Shown here piece after piece: positions 9,553 through 19,637 of a stretch of 64,000 nucleotides of DNA. The stretch is from Staphylococcus lutrae (GTDB taxonomy: Bacteria > Bacillota > Bacilli > Staphylococcales > Staphylococcaceae), in contig NZ_CP020773.1 of NCBI RefSeq assembly GCF_002101335.1, positions 124,001 to 188,000 on the forward strand, given 5' to 3'. Each line of letters starts with the position of its first letter. Position 1 is the first letter of the stretch. Both the position numbers and the translations under genes were made by a program. A model generated the notes under the pieces. That model had not been told where the DNA came from. It did not search any database and was given only the letters and a program-made list of their open reading frames with translations.

Positions 9553-9694
9553 TGGTCCAAGTACGAAAAAAAGCGAGGGTGTTTAACCCCCGCTTCTCAC
9601 GTTAACATGAACAATCATTACATGTTTAATCGTTAACCTGCCAACAGCTTTCGCGTCGCTACAGGTGAGAAGCGGGTAGCTTCTACTTGGTCCG
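9553..9694 (-). promoter_or_regulatory. L20-type autoregulatory leader of infC-rpmI-rplT
   Basis: On the minus strand the leader begins with GGACCAAGTAG (9693-9683), which pairs with CGTACTTGGACC at the 3' end (9565-9554). ACCCGCTTCTCAC (9677-9665) can pair with GTGAGAAGCGGG (9600-9589). The latter overlaps a terminator GCGGGGGTTAAACACCCTCGC (9593-9573) followed by eight U residues. These mutually exclusive pairings match the L20 leader of low-GC Gram-positives, where excess L20 favours termination. The function is taken from that family; the pairings are visible here. Confidence 0.85.
9573..9593 (-). terminator. Leader (attenuator) terminator before infC
   Basis: GCGGGGG / CACCCTCGC stem-loop followed by U8 on the minus strand. 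It lies about 50 bp before infC and is the regulated terminator of the L20 leader. Confidence 0.8.
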
Positions 9695-9735
9695 TTTCGT
9701 ATTCAACATGTAATATCATACCAATTTAAAAACGA

Positions 9736-11240
9736 TTAGTCAATTGTTTTTTGAAAGTTTTTTTCTTCTGTTTCAATATGAGGATCTAAGTTGACCGCTT
9801 TAAGTGGTATCATTTTCGTTCTGTATCGTATTTTATGGTATAGGAAGAATACTAAAAACACTGGAATTCCCATATAAGTAATTAAAAAACGATTAGGATC
9901 AAAGTCACCATTTTGTACTAAATCCACATCTTGACCGATAATGACGATAATACAAAGGACTGCGGCTAAAATCGGTCCAAAAGGAAACCATTTTGCTTTG
10001 TATTTCAATTGCTGAAGATCATAGTTTTGTGCGTTGAACGCTTTACGGAAACGGTAATGACTCACAGCGATACCGACCCATGCAATAAATCCGGTTAAAC
10101 CACTCGCAGCAACAATGTATTCATATGCATCACCACTCACATGTTGCAACACAAAGATGAGCACAACGATCACTGCTGTCGATATCATAGAAATCAATGG
10201 TGTCCCGTTTTTATTCGTACGACTAAACACTTTAGAGGCTAGTCCATCTTTCCCCATTGAATAAAGCATACGTGTACTTGCATACATTCCCGAATTCCCA
10301 GCTGACAACACCGACGTTAAAATAACGGCATTCATGAAAGAAGCAGCGAATGCAAGACCGGCATTTTTAAATACGAGTGTAAATGGAGAGGTCGCAATGT
10401 CGTCCCCTCCCCCATCAATGCAGATGAGTTATAAGGAATTAACATACCAATAATAAAAATCGCTAAAATATAGAACAACAAGATTCTCCAAAACACTTGT
10501 TTTATTGCTTTTGGTACGGCACGTTGTGGGTTTTCAGACTCCCCAGCCGTTATTCCGACAAGTTCCGTGCCTTGGAATGAGAAACCAGCGACTAAGAATA
10601 CACCAAACACGACTAACAGACTTCCACCAAAACCATCGCCTAGGATCGGTCCATCGCCAGTTGTGAATGTGTCAAAACCAACTGCTTTTCCTCCCATAAT
10701 CCCAAGAATTGTCAACAATCCGACAATAATAAAGATGATCACTGTTGCCACTTTAATAAACGCAAACCAATATTCACTTTCACCATAGACTTGAACAGAG
10801 AGTGCATTCAAACTAAAGATGATCAACATAAATAGGCAACTCCATGCCCAGGAAGGTAAAAACTGTAGCGGTTCCCAATATTGAATCACCTGTGCCGCAA
10901 TCGTTACATCTGCTGCAACAGTAATCACCCAGTTAAACCAATAATTCCATCCTAAAGCGAATCCTAAAGAAGGATCAACAAAGCGAGTCGCATACGTACT
11001 AAAAGATCCTGTCACCGGGAGATAAGTCGCCATCTCTCCAAGTGAGGTCATTAAGAAAAATACCATGACACCGATAATAGCATATCCTAAAAGTGCACCT
11101 AAAGGACCCGCATCATGAATCGCGCCTCCTGAAGTCATAAATAAACCTGTTCCAATCGCACCGCCGATCGCAATCATCGAAATGTGACGATCTTTTAAGT
11201 GCCGTTGCACAGACCGATTTTCAATTTTTTCGTTACTCAT
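9736..11240 (-). pseudogene. lysP: Lysine-specific permease LysP, interrupted by a one-base frameshift
   Basis: Amino acid-polyamine transporter with about 12 membrane segments. The N-terminal part (from ATG 11240, MSNEKIENRSVQRHL, with AAAGGA upstream) runs through HISMIAIGGAIGTGLFMTSG to IPYNSSALMGEG. The frame then breaks, and the C-terminal part (NAVILTSVLSAGNSGMYAST onward) continues one frame away. The break lies at 10404-10413, where the coding strand reads GGGGGAGGGG; one more G restores ...GEGDDIATSPFT and a 501-residue permease, the expected length. It follows a lysine riboswitch, confirming lysine as substrate. Either a true disruption or a sequencing error in the G-run; without repair, transport would be lost. 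Confidence 0.88.
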
Positions 11241-11324
11241 ATAGATTTTCCTTTCCCGATTGTTTAGAGGTTGAGACAAATCTGTACGGCTCACCTTGTC
11301 TCTATGTTAAACAACCAAGTGAAA

Positions 11325-11364
11325 TGAAAAGCAGAGCTGACATCTATACGGATGCCACCTCTGC
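11325..11364 (-). terminator. Terminator of the lysine riboswitch
   Basis: GCAGAG (11364-11359) and CTCTGC (11336-11331) arms with an internal loop are followed by TTTTCATTTC on the minus strand. It lies between the aptamer and the lysP start, as expected for lysine-induced termination. Confidence 0.7.
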
Positions 11365-11374
11365 TCATCATTTA

Positions 11375-11545
11375 TGAATTGGTAGCACATCACTGTTGTG
11401 ACAGTTTAGTGTCTTTCGAACACTAACCCAACAAGGAATGGTGATGGCCACCCCTTATTTCGGCAACTTTACCTTTCACAATTGGAACCGAGTACCATCA
11501 ATACACCCCAACTGCTACTTATCAAAGCTGCGCCTCTAACGCAAT
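11375..11545 (-). promoter_or_regulatory. Lysine riboswitch (L box) upstream of lysP
   Basis: On the minus strand the conserved elements appear in order: GAGGCGCAGCTTTGATAAGTAG (quoted as GAGGCGCAGC then AGTAG, 11536-11514), GTGAAAGGTAAAGTTGCCGAA near 11485, the GGGGTGGCCATCACC arm near 11450, and a GTTGGGTTAGTG arm near 11425. The closing GTGATGTGCTACC is at 11394-11382. These match the five-helix lysine aptamer. High lysine should favour the downstream terminator and shut off the permease. Confidence 0.9.
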
Positions 11546-11596
11546 CAAACTATTTATTAATTTCATTCTTTACTATACAGGATTACTTTTCTGCAA

Positions 11597-13540
11597 TCAA
11601 GATAATCTTTGTTTTTTCAAACGAATTTCATCAATTAAATCCCAAATAAACGTTTCTTTTTCAACTGTTTTTTGATCTTTAGAACCATATTGACGAACAT
11701 TGACTTCGTTGTTCTCAAGCTCTTTATCTCCTACGACAAGTTGATAAGGGATTTTTTTCATTTGTGCTTCACGAATTTTATAGCCCATTTTTTCGTTGCG
11801 ATCATCAATATTCACACGTACCCCTTGTGACTTTAATTCATCATATATTTGACGTGCATAATTATAATGTAACGCATTATTTACCGGAATAATTTCAACT
11901 TGTTGTGGCGCTAACCAAGTTGGGAATGCCCCTTTCGTTTCTTCTGTTAAAAAGGCCACAAAACGCTCCATCGTTGATACGACACCACGGTGAATCACAA
12001 CGGGTTGGTGGTGCGCACCATCTTGCCCTATATAAGTTAAATCAAACTTTTTCGGCAATAAGAAGTCTAGTTGTGCTGTTGATAACGTTTCTTCCTTACC
12101 CATCGCCGTCTTAACTTGAACATCCAATTTCGGACCGTAAAATGCGGCTTCACCAATCGCTTCATCATATGGTAAATTCAACTCATCGACCGCTTCTTTT
12201 AACATCGCTTCGGCTCTATTCCACATCTCATCGTCGTCAAAATATTTTTCTTTATCCGCTTTATCTCTATAGCTCAAACGGAATTTATAATCTTTAAAAC
12301 CAAAATCTTCATAAACATCTAAAATCATTTGAACAACACGTTTAAATTCTTCTTTTATTTGATCAGGTCTTACAAAAATATGTGCATCATTCAGAGTCAT
12401 GCCACGCACACGTTGTAAACCAGAAACTGCGCCACTCGCTTCGTAACGATGCATTGTACCTAATTCTGCAATACGAATAGGAAGTTCACGGTATGAATGC
12501 GGTTTATTCGCATAAATCATCATATGATGTGGACAGTTCATCGGTCTTAATACCATTGCTTCGTCAGCATCTAATTGCATTACTGGGAACATGTCCTCTT
12601 GATAATGATCCCAATGACCAGATGTCTTATAAAGTTCAACGTTCCCCATTACTGGTGTGTAAACATGATCATAACCGAGACTGACTTCCTTATCGACAAT
12701 GTATCGTTCAATTTCACGACGAATCGTTGCGCCATTTGGTAACCATAGCGGCAATCCTGCACCGACAAGCGGATTATTTGTAAACAATTCCATTTCTTTA
12801 CCGATACGTCGATGATCACGGGCTTTACGTTCCTCTAACATTTCTAAATGCGCTTTTAAGTCTTTTTTATCAAAAAATGCAGTTCCATAAATACGTTGTA
12901 ACATTTTATTATTACTATCACCGCGCCAATATGCACCAGCTGTTGACAATAATTTAAACACTTTAATTTTCGAAGTACTTGGTACATGGACGCCACGACA
13001 TAAATCAGTGAATTCGCCTTGTGTGTACAATGTTACATGTTCATCCTCTGGAATGGCTTCAATTAATTCTAATTTATATGGATCGTCCGCAAAAAATGCC
13101 TTTGCTTCATCTCTTGAAACAACGCGACGTTCAATTTTATGATTTTCTTCAACGATTTGTTTCATCGTTTTTTCGATTTTTTCAAAGTCATCACTTGAAA
13201 TTTTTTCGTCCATGTCAAAGTCATAGTAAAAACCGCCCTCTATCACTGGACCGACGCCAAACTTAACATCTCCATATAAACGTTTTAGTGCTTGTGCCAT
13301 AAGGTGCGCTGTTGAATGTCTAAGTACTTCTAGTGCTTCATCACTTCCTGGCGTAATAATTTCTAACGCCCCATCCACCTCTAATGGTTGTGTTAAATCG
13401 ACCAAATGTTGATTATATTTTCCAGCCACTGCTTTTTTACGCAGTCCTGGGCTAATCGACTGTGCGATTGCTTCAGTTGTAATTCCTTTTTCAAATGTTT
13501 TTTCGTTTCCATCTGGAAAGCGTACATGAATGTCTGCCAT
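11597..13540 (-). CDS. thrS: Threonyl-tRNA synthetase
   Basis: Class II synthetase, 647 residues from the ATG at 13540 ([12 protein letters not shown]), chosen because GGAGG lies 8 bases upstream; the in-frame codon at 13558 would add six unlikely residues. Domains in order: N-terminal TGS, editing domain with [12 protein letters not shown] near residue 80, catalytic core with the zinc-site cysteine in [11 protein letters not shown] near 337, and C-terminal anticodon-binding domain. It charges tRNA(Thr) and is controlled by the T-box just upstream. Confidence 0.97.
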   Translation of the reverse strand: MADIHVRFPDGNEKTFEKGITTEAIAQSISPGLRKKAVAGKYNQHLVDLTQPLEVDGALEIITPGSDEALEVLRHSTAHLMAQALKRLYGDVKFGVGPVIEGGFYYDFDMDEKISSDDFEKIEKTMKQIVEENHKIERRVVSRDEAKAFFADDPYKLELIEAIPEDEHVTLYTQGEFTDLCRGVHVPSTSKIKVFKLLSTAGAYWRGDSNNKMLQRIYGTAFFDKKDLKAHLEMLEERKARDHRRIGKEMELFTNNPLVGAGLPLWLPNGATIRREIERYIVDKEVSLGYDHVYTPVMGNVELYKTSGHWDHYQEDMFPVMQLDADEAMVLRPMNCPHHMMIYANKPHSYRELPIRIAELGTMHRYEASGAVSGLQRVRGMTLNDAHIFVRPDQIKEEFKRVVQMILDVYEDFGFKDYKFRLSYRDKADKEKYFDDDEMWNRAEAMLKEAVDELNLPYDEAIGEAAFYGPKLDVQVKTAMGKEETLSTAQLDFLLPKKFDLTYIGQDGAHHQPVVIHRGVVSTMERFVAFLTEETKGAFPTWLAPQQVEIIPVNNALHYNYARQIYDELKSQGVRVNIDDRNEKMGYKIREAQMKKIPYQLVVGDKELENNEVNVRQYGSKDQKTVEKETFIWDLIDEIRLKKQRLS

Positions 13541-13590
13541 AATAATCCTCCATTTCATTGTGATTCATTTTCAAAAATTGAAGAAAATAA

Positions 13591-13800
13591 AAAAACCCAC
13601 CCCAGTAAAGGGACGAGTTTTCGTGTTACCACCCTAATTTATCACAGTCTTATCCTGTGATATCTCTACATAAGATAACGGTCTTGAGCCGAGCGTTCAT
13701 TACAAACACCATTCATCGTGAGAGGGAGTAACTACGACAACTATGCACTACTTTCTCAATCACAGCAGTTCCCTGTACCATAGTTTTATCGAAATCATAT
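13591..13800 (-). promoter_or_regulatory. T-box leader of thrS
   Basis: The T-box sequence AGGGTGGTAACACG is at 13635-13622 on the minus strand. It is followed by the terminator ACTCGTCCC / GGGGTGGGT with a U-run (13619-13591). Upstream are a GAGAAAGTAGTGCA stem I element (near 13757-13744) and long pairings. Uncharged tRNA binding at the T-box should stabilise the antiterminator and allow thrS transcription. I could not place the specifier codon with certainty; threonine specificity is taken from the gene it precedes. Confidence 0.88.
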
Positions 13801-13860
13801 CCTCAAATTTTAGCATTACTATTGATTTATATCCCTATTATAACGCTATTTCTGAAAAAT

Positions 13861-14784
13861 TCAATGTTTACGATAATTTTCTCCCTTTAATAAATAAGGC
13901 ACACTCAATGTTTTGATTCGTTCCATAATCCGCTTGGCTTTCATCAGATCCACACCATTTTTCGTATCGGCTAAATGCGCCTCAAGTTCGTCTAAATTCA
14001 TATTAGAACTGAAAAATGTCGGTAATCCTTGTATCATTCTATAGTGCAATATGGGTCCTAATACTTCATCGCGCACCCATGGTGTCATATCTTCCGCACC
14101 TAAATCATCCAAAAATAGCACGCGTGCTTCTCGCACTTGTACGATACGCTTTGATGTTGAACCATCTTTAAAACCGTTTTTTAACGTCCGAATAAATTCA
14201 GGTACATAGATAATCATAGAAGGAATACGATTATTTTTTAACTCGTTCGCGATAGCACCTAGGATAAACGATTTACCCGTTCCAAATTCGCCGTATAAAT
14301 AAAAACCTTTAACCGGTCTTTTTTCTATAATCGCATCAATTAAATCATCCAGTTGCATCGCTAAATCTAAACGATTGCGTCGCGTCATATAGATGTCTTT
14401 AATTTTTGCATTTAATGTATCTGGATGCATATGAAATGATGTAATCATACTTTTATCATTTTGTTCTTCCTCATACCTGATTTTACATGGACATGGCTTG
14501 TAACGAATTTTAATCCGTTGTTGATCAATATAAAGCTCTGGAATATGACCTTTAACAAAATTCGGGCAGTTTTCATACGTATGTGAACCATCATAACACG
14601 TTTGTTGATCCTTATATTCTTGTAAAATGTTTAAATCTTCATCAATCATACGTTGCGTGACTTCAGCCTGATGTTCTGTCAAAAATGCTTTAATATTAGG
14701 ATCAGATAGGACTTGTTTTTTTATTTTCTGGATTCTTTTTTCGATATCTGAGTTTCGCCCTATAATATTGTTAAAATGCTTCAT
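13861..14784 (-). CDS. dnaI: Primosomal protein DnaI (helicase loader)
   Basis: AAA+ ATPase that loads the replicative helicase with DnaB and DnaD. The 307 residues show an N-terminal domain with a putative zinc site (C63, C72, and CPCKIRYE near 98), then Walker A GEFGTGKS near 165 and Walker B VLFLDDLGAED near 227. The start overlaps the dnaB stop by 4 bp (ATGA), indicating translational coupling. Together with dnaB and nrdR it forms one minus-strand operon. Confidence 0.95.
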   Translation of the reverse strand: MKHFNNIIGRNSDIEKRIQKIKKQVLSDPNIKAFLTEHQAEVTQRMIDEDLNILQEYKDQQTCYDGSHTYENCPNFVKGHIPELYIDQQRIKIRYKPCPCKIRYEEEQNDKSMITSFHMHPDTLNAKIKDIYMTRRNRLDLAMQLDDLIDAIIEKRPVKGFYLYGEFGTGKSFILGAIANELKNNRIPSMIIYVPEFIRTLKNGFKDGSTSKRIVQVREARVLFLDDLGAEDMTPWVRDEVLGPILHYRMIQGLPTFFSSNMNLDELEAHLADTKNGVDLMKAKRIMERIKTLSVPYLLKGENYRKH

Positions 14785-16160
14785 TTATCTTCACCTGCCC
14801 TCTTCTTTCTCTCCAATTTTTTTAGAAATGCTGCACGATCTTTTTCCAATGCTTCTTGATCTTCTTCTTTTTGCGCATATTCTTCAGGATGCGTAATCCA
14901 ACGGGGTTGCTTGTCCAATGTTTGACGGCGTGTACTGCTTTGTTTTAATTTGTATTGATCATAATGCCGCTCTTTCGATTTTTCTTGATTTTTTTGAACT
15001 TCCATTGCTTTTTTATATGCTGAACGCGCATCATGCACACCGCTTTTTTTCCAAGTTGAAGCAACTGAATAAACATACTTTTCCGGTAGTTGATTATCCG
15101 TTTTTTGCATAACAAATTGTAATAGAATGTTGATGACCCCGAAATTAAATCCTTCTCGTCGCATGAGCTCTTCAATCATTTCTTTCTGATAACGGGGCGG
15201 TTCTGACCCGCCGTAATCTGTCAACATCACAACGGGGCTCGTTTGGTCCATGAGTGAAAACCACTCCTCCCAATTAGTCACATTGATTTGATGTTCATCT
15301 TCGTTGGATTCAGAGGGGTTAAGGTGCGTTGCTTGAGGTTGAAGGACCGGCAATGACTGTTGATGTTCCATTAAATAATAACTTTGTGCTTGTTTTCTCA
15401 AATTGGCCACAGACAGCGATTGATCCGCATTCAGCGCCTTTAAAATAATTGATTTCATCACATCTGGAGACAAGCGATACAATGTCGCTAACTGGATGAT
15501 TAACGACTTCGTTGGTTCTGATAAAATGGCTTGACTGACATAGTGTGTTTGCAACATGTCTGCTAACAGTTCAAAATCAAAAGTCACATCCGTTAAATCA
15601 ATACCATGATATTGCGCTTCCTTTAATTGATGATCTGCAGCAAATGCTTGTTGCTTAGGTACTTTAAAAACATCTGTGAATTTTTTTGTTACATCAGTAA
15701 AACCTGACAAATCACACTTTGTGGGTAAAAATCTTTTTTTAATCGTATGATAACGTTCTTGTCCAACAGCCTGATAAAAATAAATCGATAGCATCGGGTC
15801 ATTGAAAAAACGTTCCGGAGTCGGTGGTGGTAGCAACTCATAAACAAACTGCGTCGTATTTTCATTTTGGCGTACATACGTTTTTAACAGCCCGATTCCT
15901 TCTAATAAATCTATAAATTCTCTAAAATGGCTGAGGCTCATCTTCATCTCTGACATAATCGTATAATGTGTATAACCTTGGTCAAATGACGTGGATTCAA
16001 ATTGATTTAAAAACTGATAGACACCGATTGCTTCCGGACCTATTAATGGCGTAAATAATCGACTTAAAATATCATAGTGGACAGCGTGATATTGAAATTG
16101 ACGCATCACTATAAAACCGTCATGTGGATGTAACTGATTGGGGTAGTTAAATTGATTCAT
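14781..16160 (-). CDS. dnaB: Replication initiation and membrane attachment protein DnaB
   Basis: 459 residues, the Firmicute DnaB (not the helicase), with two DnaD/DnaB-like regions. The motif YQKEMIEELMRREGFNFGVI near 323-342 belongs to the C-terminal DnaB_2 domain. The tail is highly charged (AFLKKLERKKRAGEDK). It remodels DNA at oriC and at stalled forks and recruits DnaI-helicase. It lies 3 bp after nrdR and overlaps dnaI by 4 bp. Confidence 0.93.
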   Translation of the reverse strand: MNQFNYPNQLHPHDGFIVMRQFQYHAVHYDILSRLFTPLIGPEAIGVYQFLNQFESTSFDQGYTHYTIMSEMKMSLSHFREFIDLLEGIGLLKTYVRQNENTTQFVYELLPPPTPERFFNDPMLSIYFYQAVGQERYHTIKKRFLPTKCDLSGFTDVTKKFTDVFKVPKQQAFAADHQLKEAQYHGIDLTDVTFDFELLADMLQTHYVSQAILSEPTKSLIIQLATLYRLSPDVMKSIILKALNADQSLSVANLRKQAQSYYLMEHQQSLPVLQPQATHLNPSESNEDEHQINVTNWEEWFSLMDQTSPVVMLTDYGGSEPPRYQKEMIEELMRREGFNFGVINILLQFVMQKTDNQLPEKYVYSVASTWKKSGVHDARSAYKKAMEVQKNQEKSKERHYDQYKLKQSSTRRQTLDKQPRWITHPEEYAQKEEDQEALEKDRAAFLKKLERKKRAGEDK

Positions 16161-16163
16161 GCG

Positions 16164-16631
16164 TTATTCACTCCGCTTATTTTCTTTCAAAATCCCTTGC
16201 ATTGAACGCAACAACTGATCCACATCTTTAAACTCACGATAAACCGAAGCAAAGCGCACATATGAAACTTGGTCAACGTGCATGAGCAAATCCATCACAT
16301 ACTCGCCAATATCCCTTGAGGAAACTTCAGCTATCCCTGCTTCTCGAAGCTGCCATTCCACTTGATTTGTAATGGATTCCAGCTGTTCAAAGCGAACGGG
16401 TCGCTTTTCACATGACCGAACTAAACCATTTAAAATTTTTTCTCTATTAAATTGTTCTCGCGTACCATCTTTTTTTACAACGATAAGCGGACTCATTTCT
16501 ATATGTTCAAAAGTAGTGAAACGTGTACCACAATTGTCACATTCACGTCTTCTTCTAATTGCATTCATATCATCGGCATGTCTCGAATCCACAACACGAG
16601 ACTGGGTATGATTGCATTTCGGACATTTCAC
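16164..16631 (-). CDS. nrdR: Transcriptional repressor NrdR
   Basis: 155 residues with an N-terminal zinc ribbon (C3, C6, C31, C34 in [10 protein letters not shown] and RECDNCG) and an ATP-cone domain starting near residue 48 ([20 protein letters not shown]). NrdR senses nucleotides and represses ribonucleotide reductase genes through NrdR boxes. First gene of nrdR-dnaB-dnaI, a neighbourhood conserved in Firmicutes. Confidence 0.96.
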   Translation of the reverse strand: MKCPKCNHTQSRVVDSRHADDMNAIRRRRECDNCGTRFTTFEHIEMSPLIVVKKDGTREQFNREKILNGLVRSCEKRPVRFEQLESITNQVEWQLREAGIAEVSSRDIGEYVMDLLMHVDQVSYVRFASVYREFKDVDQLLRSMQGILKENKRSE

Positions 16632-16800
16632 GACTTTCTCACCTTCTTAGTTTTAAATTTTGTTTTATTATACTATAAAAGATGCCATTTCAAAAGTTAT
16701 GACGTTCTCGTTCACGATAAGTGTATTTAGAAATTTGTTTCACGTTTCATTCAATCACAGTGCTTTAAATGAGCGATTTGTGTGGTCAACAACAAAAGAC

Positions 16801-16850
16801 ACAAAGCTAAAACGCCGATGTCTGACCTCACCGACGTTTTAGCTTTGTCA
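16801..16850. terminator. Bidirectional terminator between gapB and nrdR
   Basis: ACAAAGCTAAAACG (16801-16814) pairs with CGTTTTAGCTTTGT (16836-16849), a perfect 14-bp stem, directly after the gapB stop. It separates gapB from the nrdR operon. Confidence 0.82.
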
Positions 16851-16854
16851 TCTA

Positions 16855-17871
16855 TTATTGTGCGACTTTTGTAGAAATCTGTGCCGCAATCATTTGTAAC
16901 ACATCAATAACACGATTAGAGTAACCCCATTCATTATCATACCAAGCAAGTACTTTAACTTTATGCGATCCCATGACGATTGTTGACGGCGTATCCACAA
17001 TGGCAGAGTGTGCATCCGTAGTAAAATCATCAGAGACTAATGGTTCATCAGAAACAGCAACAACGCCACCTAAATCATTGCTTTGAAAAATTTCATTGAC
17101 TTGTTCTTTCGTGACAGGTTGTTTCAAATCTACGACTAAATCCACAAGGGATACATTTTTTGTAGGTACTCTTAACGCCATTCCATGGAGTTTTCCTTCA
17201 AGTTCAGGTAATACAAGGGCGAGTGCTTTCGCCGCACCTGTTGAAGTCGGAATAATACTTTCGAAAGCGGCACGTGCACGACGTAAATCTTTATGTGGAT
17301 TGTCCAAATTATTTTGATCATTTGTCACCGCATGAACCGTTGTCATCAGACCATTTTCAATACCGAAATGATCATTTAGCAATTTGGCAACAGGTGCAAG
17401 ACAATTTGTCGTACATGAAGCGTTGCTAAAAATATCATATCGCATCGCATCCAACGCTTGATCGTTCACACCTTTAACGATCGTTTGGACGTCGCCGCCT
17501 TTTGAAGGTCCTGTTAATATAACCTTTTTAGCCCCTGCACGGATATGTGCTTGCGCTTGATCACCATGATTAAATTTGCCAGTCGCTTCCACCACGACAT
17601 CAATATTTAAGTCCTTCCACGGAAGATTTTCAGGATTACGATCTGAGACGAGTTGGATTTTTTTACCATTTACGACAATTCCCGCTTCAGTCGCCTCAAC
17701 AGTCTGGTTAAAACGTCCGTGTGTCGTATCGTACTTAATGAGATGTGCAATCGTTTCAGGTGGATAGCTCGCATTAATTGCAACGACCTCTATATCTTCT
17801 CGATTTAATGCCACTCTTAAAACCATACGGCCAATTCGCCCTAGACCGTTTATCGCAATCTTTGTCGTCAT
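16855..17871 (-). CDS. gapB: Glyceraldehyde-3-phosphate dehydrogenase, gluconeogenic type
   Basis: 338 residues with Rossmann start IAINGLGRIGR, catalytic cysteine C153 in SNASCTTNCLAP, and the C-terminal WYDNEWGYSNRV signature. After the second strand the sequence is VAINAS, without the aspartate usual in NAD-preferring glycolytic GapA, which fits the NADP-preferring GapB/GapA2 that runs towards glucose synthesis. It is monocistronic, with a terminator 5 bp after the stop. A long palindromic operator lies 20 bp before the start, consistent with carbon-source repression. Confidence 0.93.
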   Translation of the reverse strand: MTTKIAINGLGRIGRMVLRVALNREDIEVVAINASYPPETIAHLIKYDTTHGRFNQTVEATEAGIVVNGKKIQLVSDRNPENLPWKDLNIDVVVEATGKFNHGDQAQAHIRAGAKKVILTGPSKGGDVQTIVKGVNDQALDAMRYDIFSNASCTTNCLAPVAKLLNDHFGIENGLMTTVHAVTNDQNNLDNPHKDLRRARAAFESIIPTSTGAAKALALVLPELEGKLHGMALRVPTKNVSLVDLVVDLKQPVTKEQVNEIFQSNDLGGVVAVSDEPLVSDDFTTDAHSAIVDTPSTIVMGSHKVKVLAWYDNEWGYSNRVIDVLQMIAAQISTKVAQ

Positions 17872-17890
17872 GTTAAAAGCACTCCTTAAA

Positions 17891-17928
17891 TATTATGTTA
17901 TACTTATGATTAATAGTATAACATAATA
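17891..17928. promoter_or_regulatory. 38-bp palindromic operator before gapB (CcpN-like boxes)
   Basis: Arms TATTATGTTATACT (17891-17904) and AGTATAACATAATA (17915-17928) are perfect inverted repeats separated by 10 bp. Each arm contains TATGTTATACT, which fits the pattern TRTGHYATAYW that I recall for Bacillus CcpN, the repressor of gapB and pckA. It lies 20-57 bp before the gapB start, covering the likely promoter. The palindrome is seen; the regulator is inferred. Confidence 0.7.
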
Positions 17929-18010
17929 ACGCGATATTAACAGTGATTTTTATGATAATTTTATCTTATTACAGATGATTATGACATACAATATGTTATA
18001 GAACCCATAA

Positions 18011-18045
18011 ATCAAGGGTGAGACACACAAAGTCTCACCCTTGAT
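18011..18045 (-). terminator. Hairpin after coaE
   Basis: ATCAAGGGTGAGAC (18011-18024) and GTCTCACCCTTGAT (18032-18045) form a perfect 14-bp stem with a 7-base loop, 66 bp after the coaE stop. It ends the polA-mutM-coaE transcript; the U-tract is weak. Confidence 0.72.
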
Positions 18046-18111
18046 TGCTATATGATTTAAAATTGCGATATGATCACTACATTCAAGATATCCTCAAAAC
18101 ATCTGCATTGA

Positions 18112-18732
18112 TTAAATTTCTTCTTGATGATGTGGCGTTAAATAACCTTTATCTGCTAAGACACGTTCTAAATTTTGTTTTAACTCTAACTTTGTACCTA
18201 AATTATCAATCACAACATCGGCCATACGGCTTTTTTTATCAATCGAAATTTGACTATAAATCCTTGCCTTAGCATCTTCAATTGTCAATTGATTCCGTGC
18301 CATTAGTCGATCGATTTGAATGGGTTCAGACGCGTAAACCAACCATACTTCATCAACAGTTTCTTCCAGACCATTTTCAAACAATAATGGAATATCCATG
18401 ATGACATCGTAACCTTCTGATAAATATTGATCACGTTCTTGTGACATCATTTCTTTGACATAAGGATGGACGATCGCATTCAATTGGTTTCTTTTTTCAT
18501 CATCATAAAAAACTTGGCTTCCTACGTAAACACGATTCATCTCTCCGTCTTCAGTAATGGCTTCATCCCCAAATAATGCGTGAACTTTTTTTAAGCCTTC
18601 CGAACCTTTTGCCACTGCTTTTCTCGCTGCGACATCGGCATCCACAATTTTAAACCCATGTATCGCTAATAATTCTGCTACTGTCGATTTTCCAGTAGCA
18701 ATGCCACCTGTTAATCCAATGACTTTTGGCAT
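18112..18732 (-). CDS. coaE: Dephospho-CoA kinase
   Basis: Last step of CoA synthesis: phosphorylates the 3'-hydroxyl of dephospho-CoA. The 206 residues from ATG 18732 begin [17 protein letters not shown], with the P-loop GGIATGKS. The lid/CoA region [20 protein letters not shown] is near 108-127. The start at 18732 follows GGTGGAAGT and lies 13 bp after mutM; the longer in-frame version overlapping mutM is rejected. Third gene of polA-mutM-coaE. Confidence 0.95.
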   Translation of the reverse strand: MPKVIGLTGGIATGKSTVAELLAIHGFKIVDADVAARKAVAKGSEGLKKVHALFGDEAITEDGEMNRVYVGSQVFYDDEKRNQLNAIVHPYVKEMMSQERDQYLSEGYDVIMDIPLLFENGLEETVDEVWLVYASEPIQIDRLMARNQLTIEDAKARIYSQISIDKKSRMADVVIDNLGTKLELKQNLERVLADKGYLTPHHQEEI

Positions 18733-18745
18733 ACTTCCACCTACC

Positions 18746-19618
18746 TTAACTTTGGCAATTTGGACAAAAATGTGTATTGCGCCCTGCAATCGTAACGGTA
18801 TGAACGATAGATTGACAATCAGAACATTGTTTTTGTTGATACACTTTTAAATGATTTTGCATCGTTCCGCGTTGCCCATCCGCATGGACATAATCTGACA
18901 CACTTGTCCCGCCGTTTAAAATTCCCATTTCTAACACTTTTACAACACTATTAAATACTTTTGTCTTTTGTTCAATGTTTAACGTGCTTACTTTCTTCTC
19001 TGGGTGTATACGTGCATCAAACAGTGCTTCACATGCATAAATGTTGCCACATCCAGAGATCACGCGATGATCAAGTATTAACGCTTTGATTGCTTTATGA
19101 CGATATTTTTTCTCACTACTTTTAGTAAGAAAATGCGCTAAAGCATCCGGCGCAAATGGTTCTGGCGCGATTTCTAATATAGAAGGGTATTCACTTAAAT
19201 TGGCAACATTACGGATTTCACCAAAACGACGAATATCAGCGTAGACCAACTTCACGCCGTTGTCGAGTTGAAAAATCACTTGCCAATGCTTTCTGAAATT
19301 TGGAATCTTAATCTCCTCGAGTGAGTGAACAACGAAAAATGCACCAGCCATTCCTAAATGGGAAATCAATATACGTTGATGCACACCATTTTGCAATTGG
19401 AATAAAATATATTTACTACGGCGTTGGACATCCGTAATGACATAGCCACACGTCTGTTGTTCAAATTCCGAAAGACCCATTCCTTTGATAATCGTTGCTT
19501 TACCTTGCGTTTTTCCCGCTTGTACCGGTTTAGAAAATGTAACGTCTATAATTTTCTGGTGTAAAATATGCGGTGTGATACCTCTTTTCACATGTTCTAC
19601 TTCTGGTAATTCTGGCAT
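18746..19618 (-). CDS. mutM: Formamidopyrimidine-DNA glycosylase (Fpg)
   Basis: Removes 8-oxoguanine and formamidopyrimidines and nicks the abasic site. The 290 residues start [10 protein letters not shown], with catalytic Pro2 and Glu3. They contain [10 protein letters not shown], the H2TH element near [17 protein letters not shown], and a C-terminal zinc finger (CSDCQS ... CPNCQ). It lies between polA (19 bp) and coaE (13 bp), a repair and housekeeping operon conserved in staphylococci. Confidence 0.96.
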   Translation of the reverse strand: MPELPEVEHVKRGITPHILHQKIIDVTFSKPVQAGKTQGKATIIKGMGLSEFEQQTCGYVITDVQRRSKYILFQLQNGVHQRILISHLGMAGAFFVVHSLEEIKIPNFRKHWQVIFQLDNGVKLVYADIRRFGEIRNVANLSEYPSILEIAPEPFAPDALAHFLTKSSEKKYRHKAIKALILDHRVISGCGNIYACEALFDARIHPEKKVSTLNIEQKTKVFNSVVKVLEMGILNGGTSVSDYVHADGQRGTMQNHLKVYQQKQCSDCQSIVHTVTIAGRNTHFCPNCQS

Positions 19619-19637
19619 TGAATGTCTACCCTACTTT

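Noticed and set aside
16452..16842. Plus-strand frames opposite nrdR and its upstream region
   Set aside because: Antisense to nrdR or overlapping its promoter, with no ribosome site.
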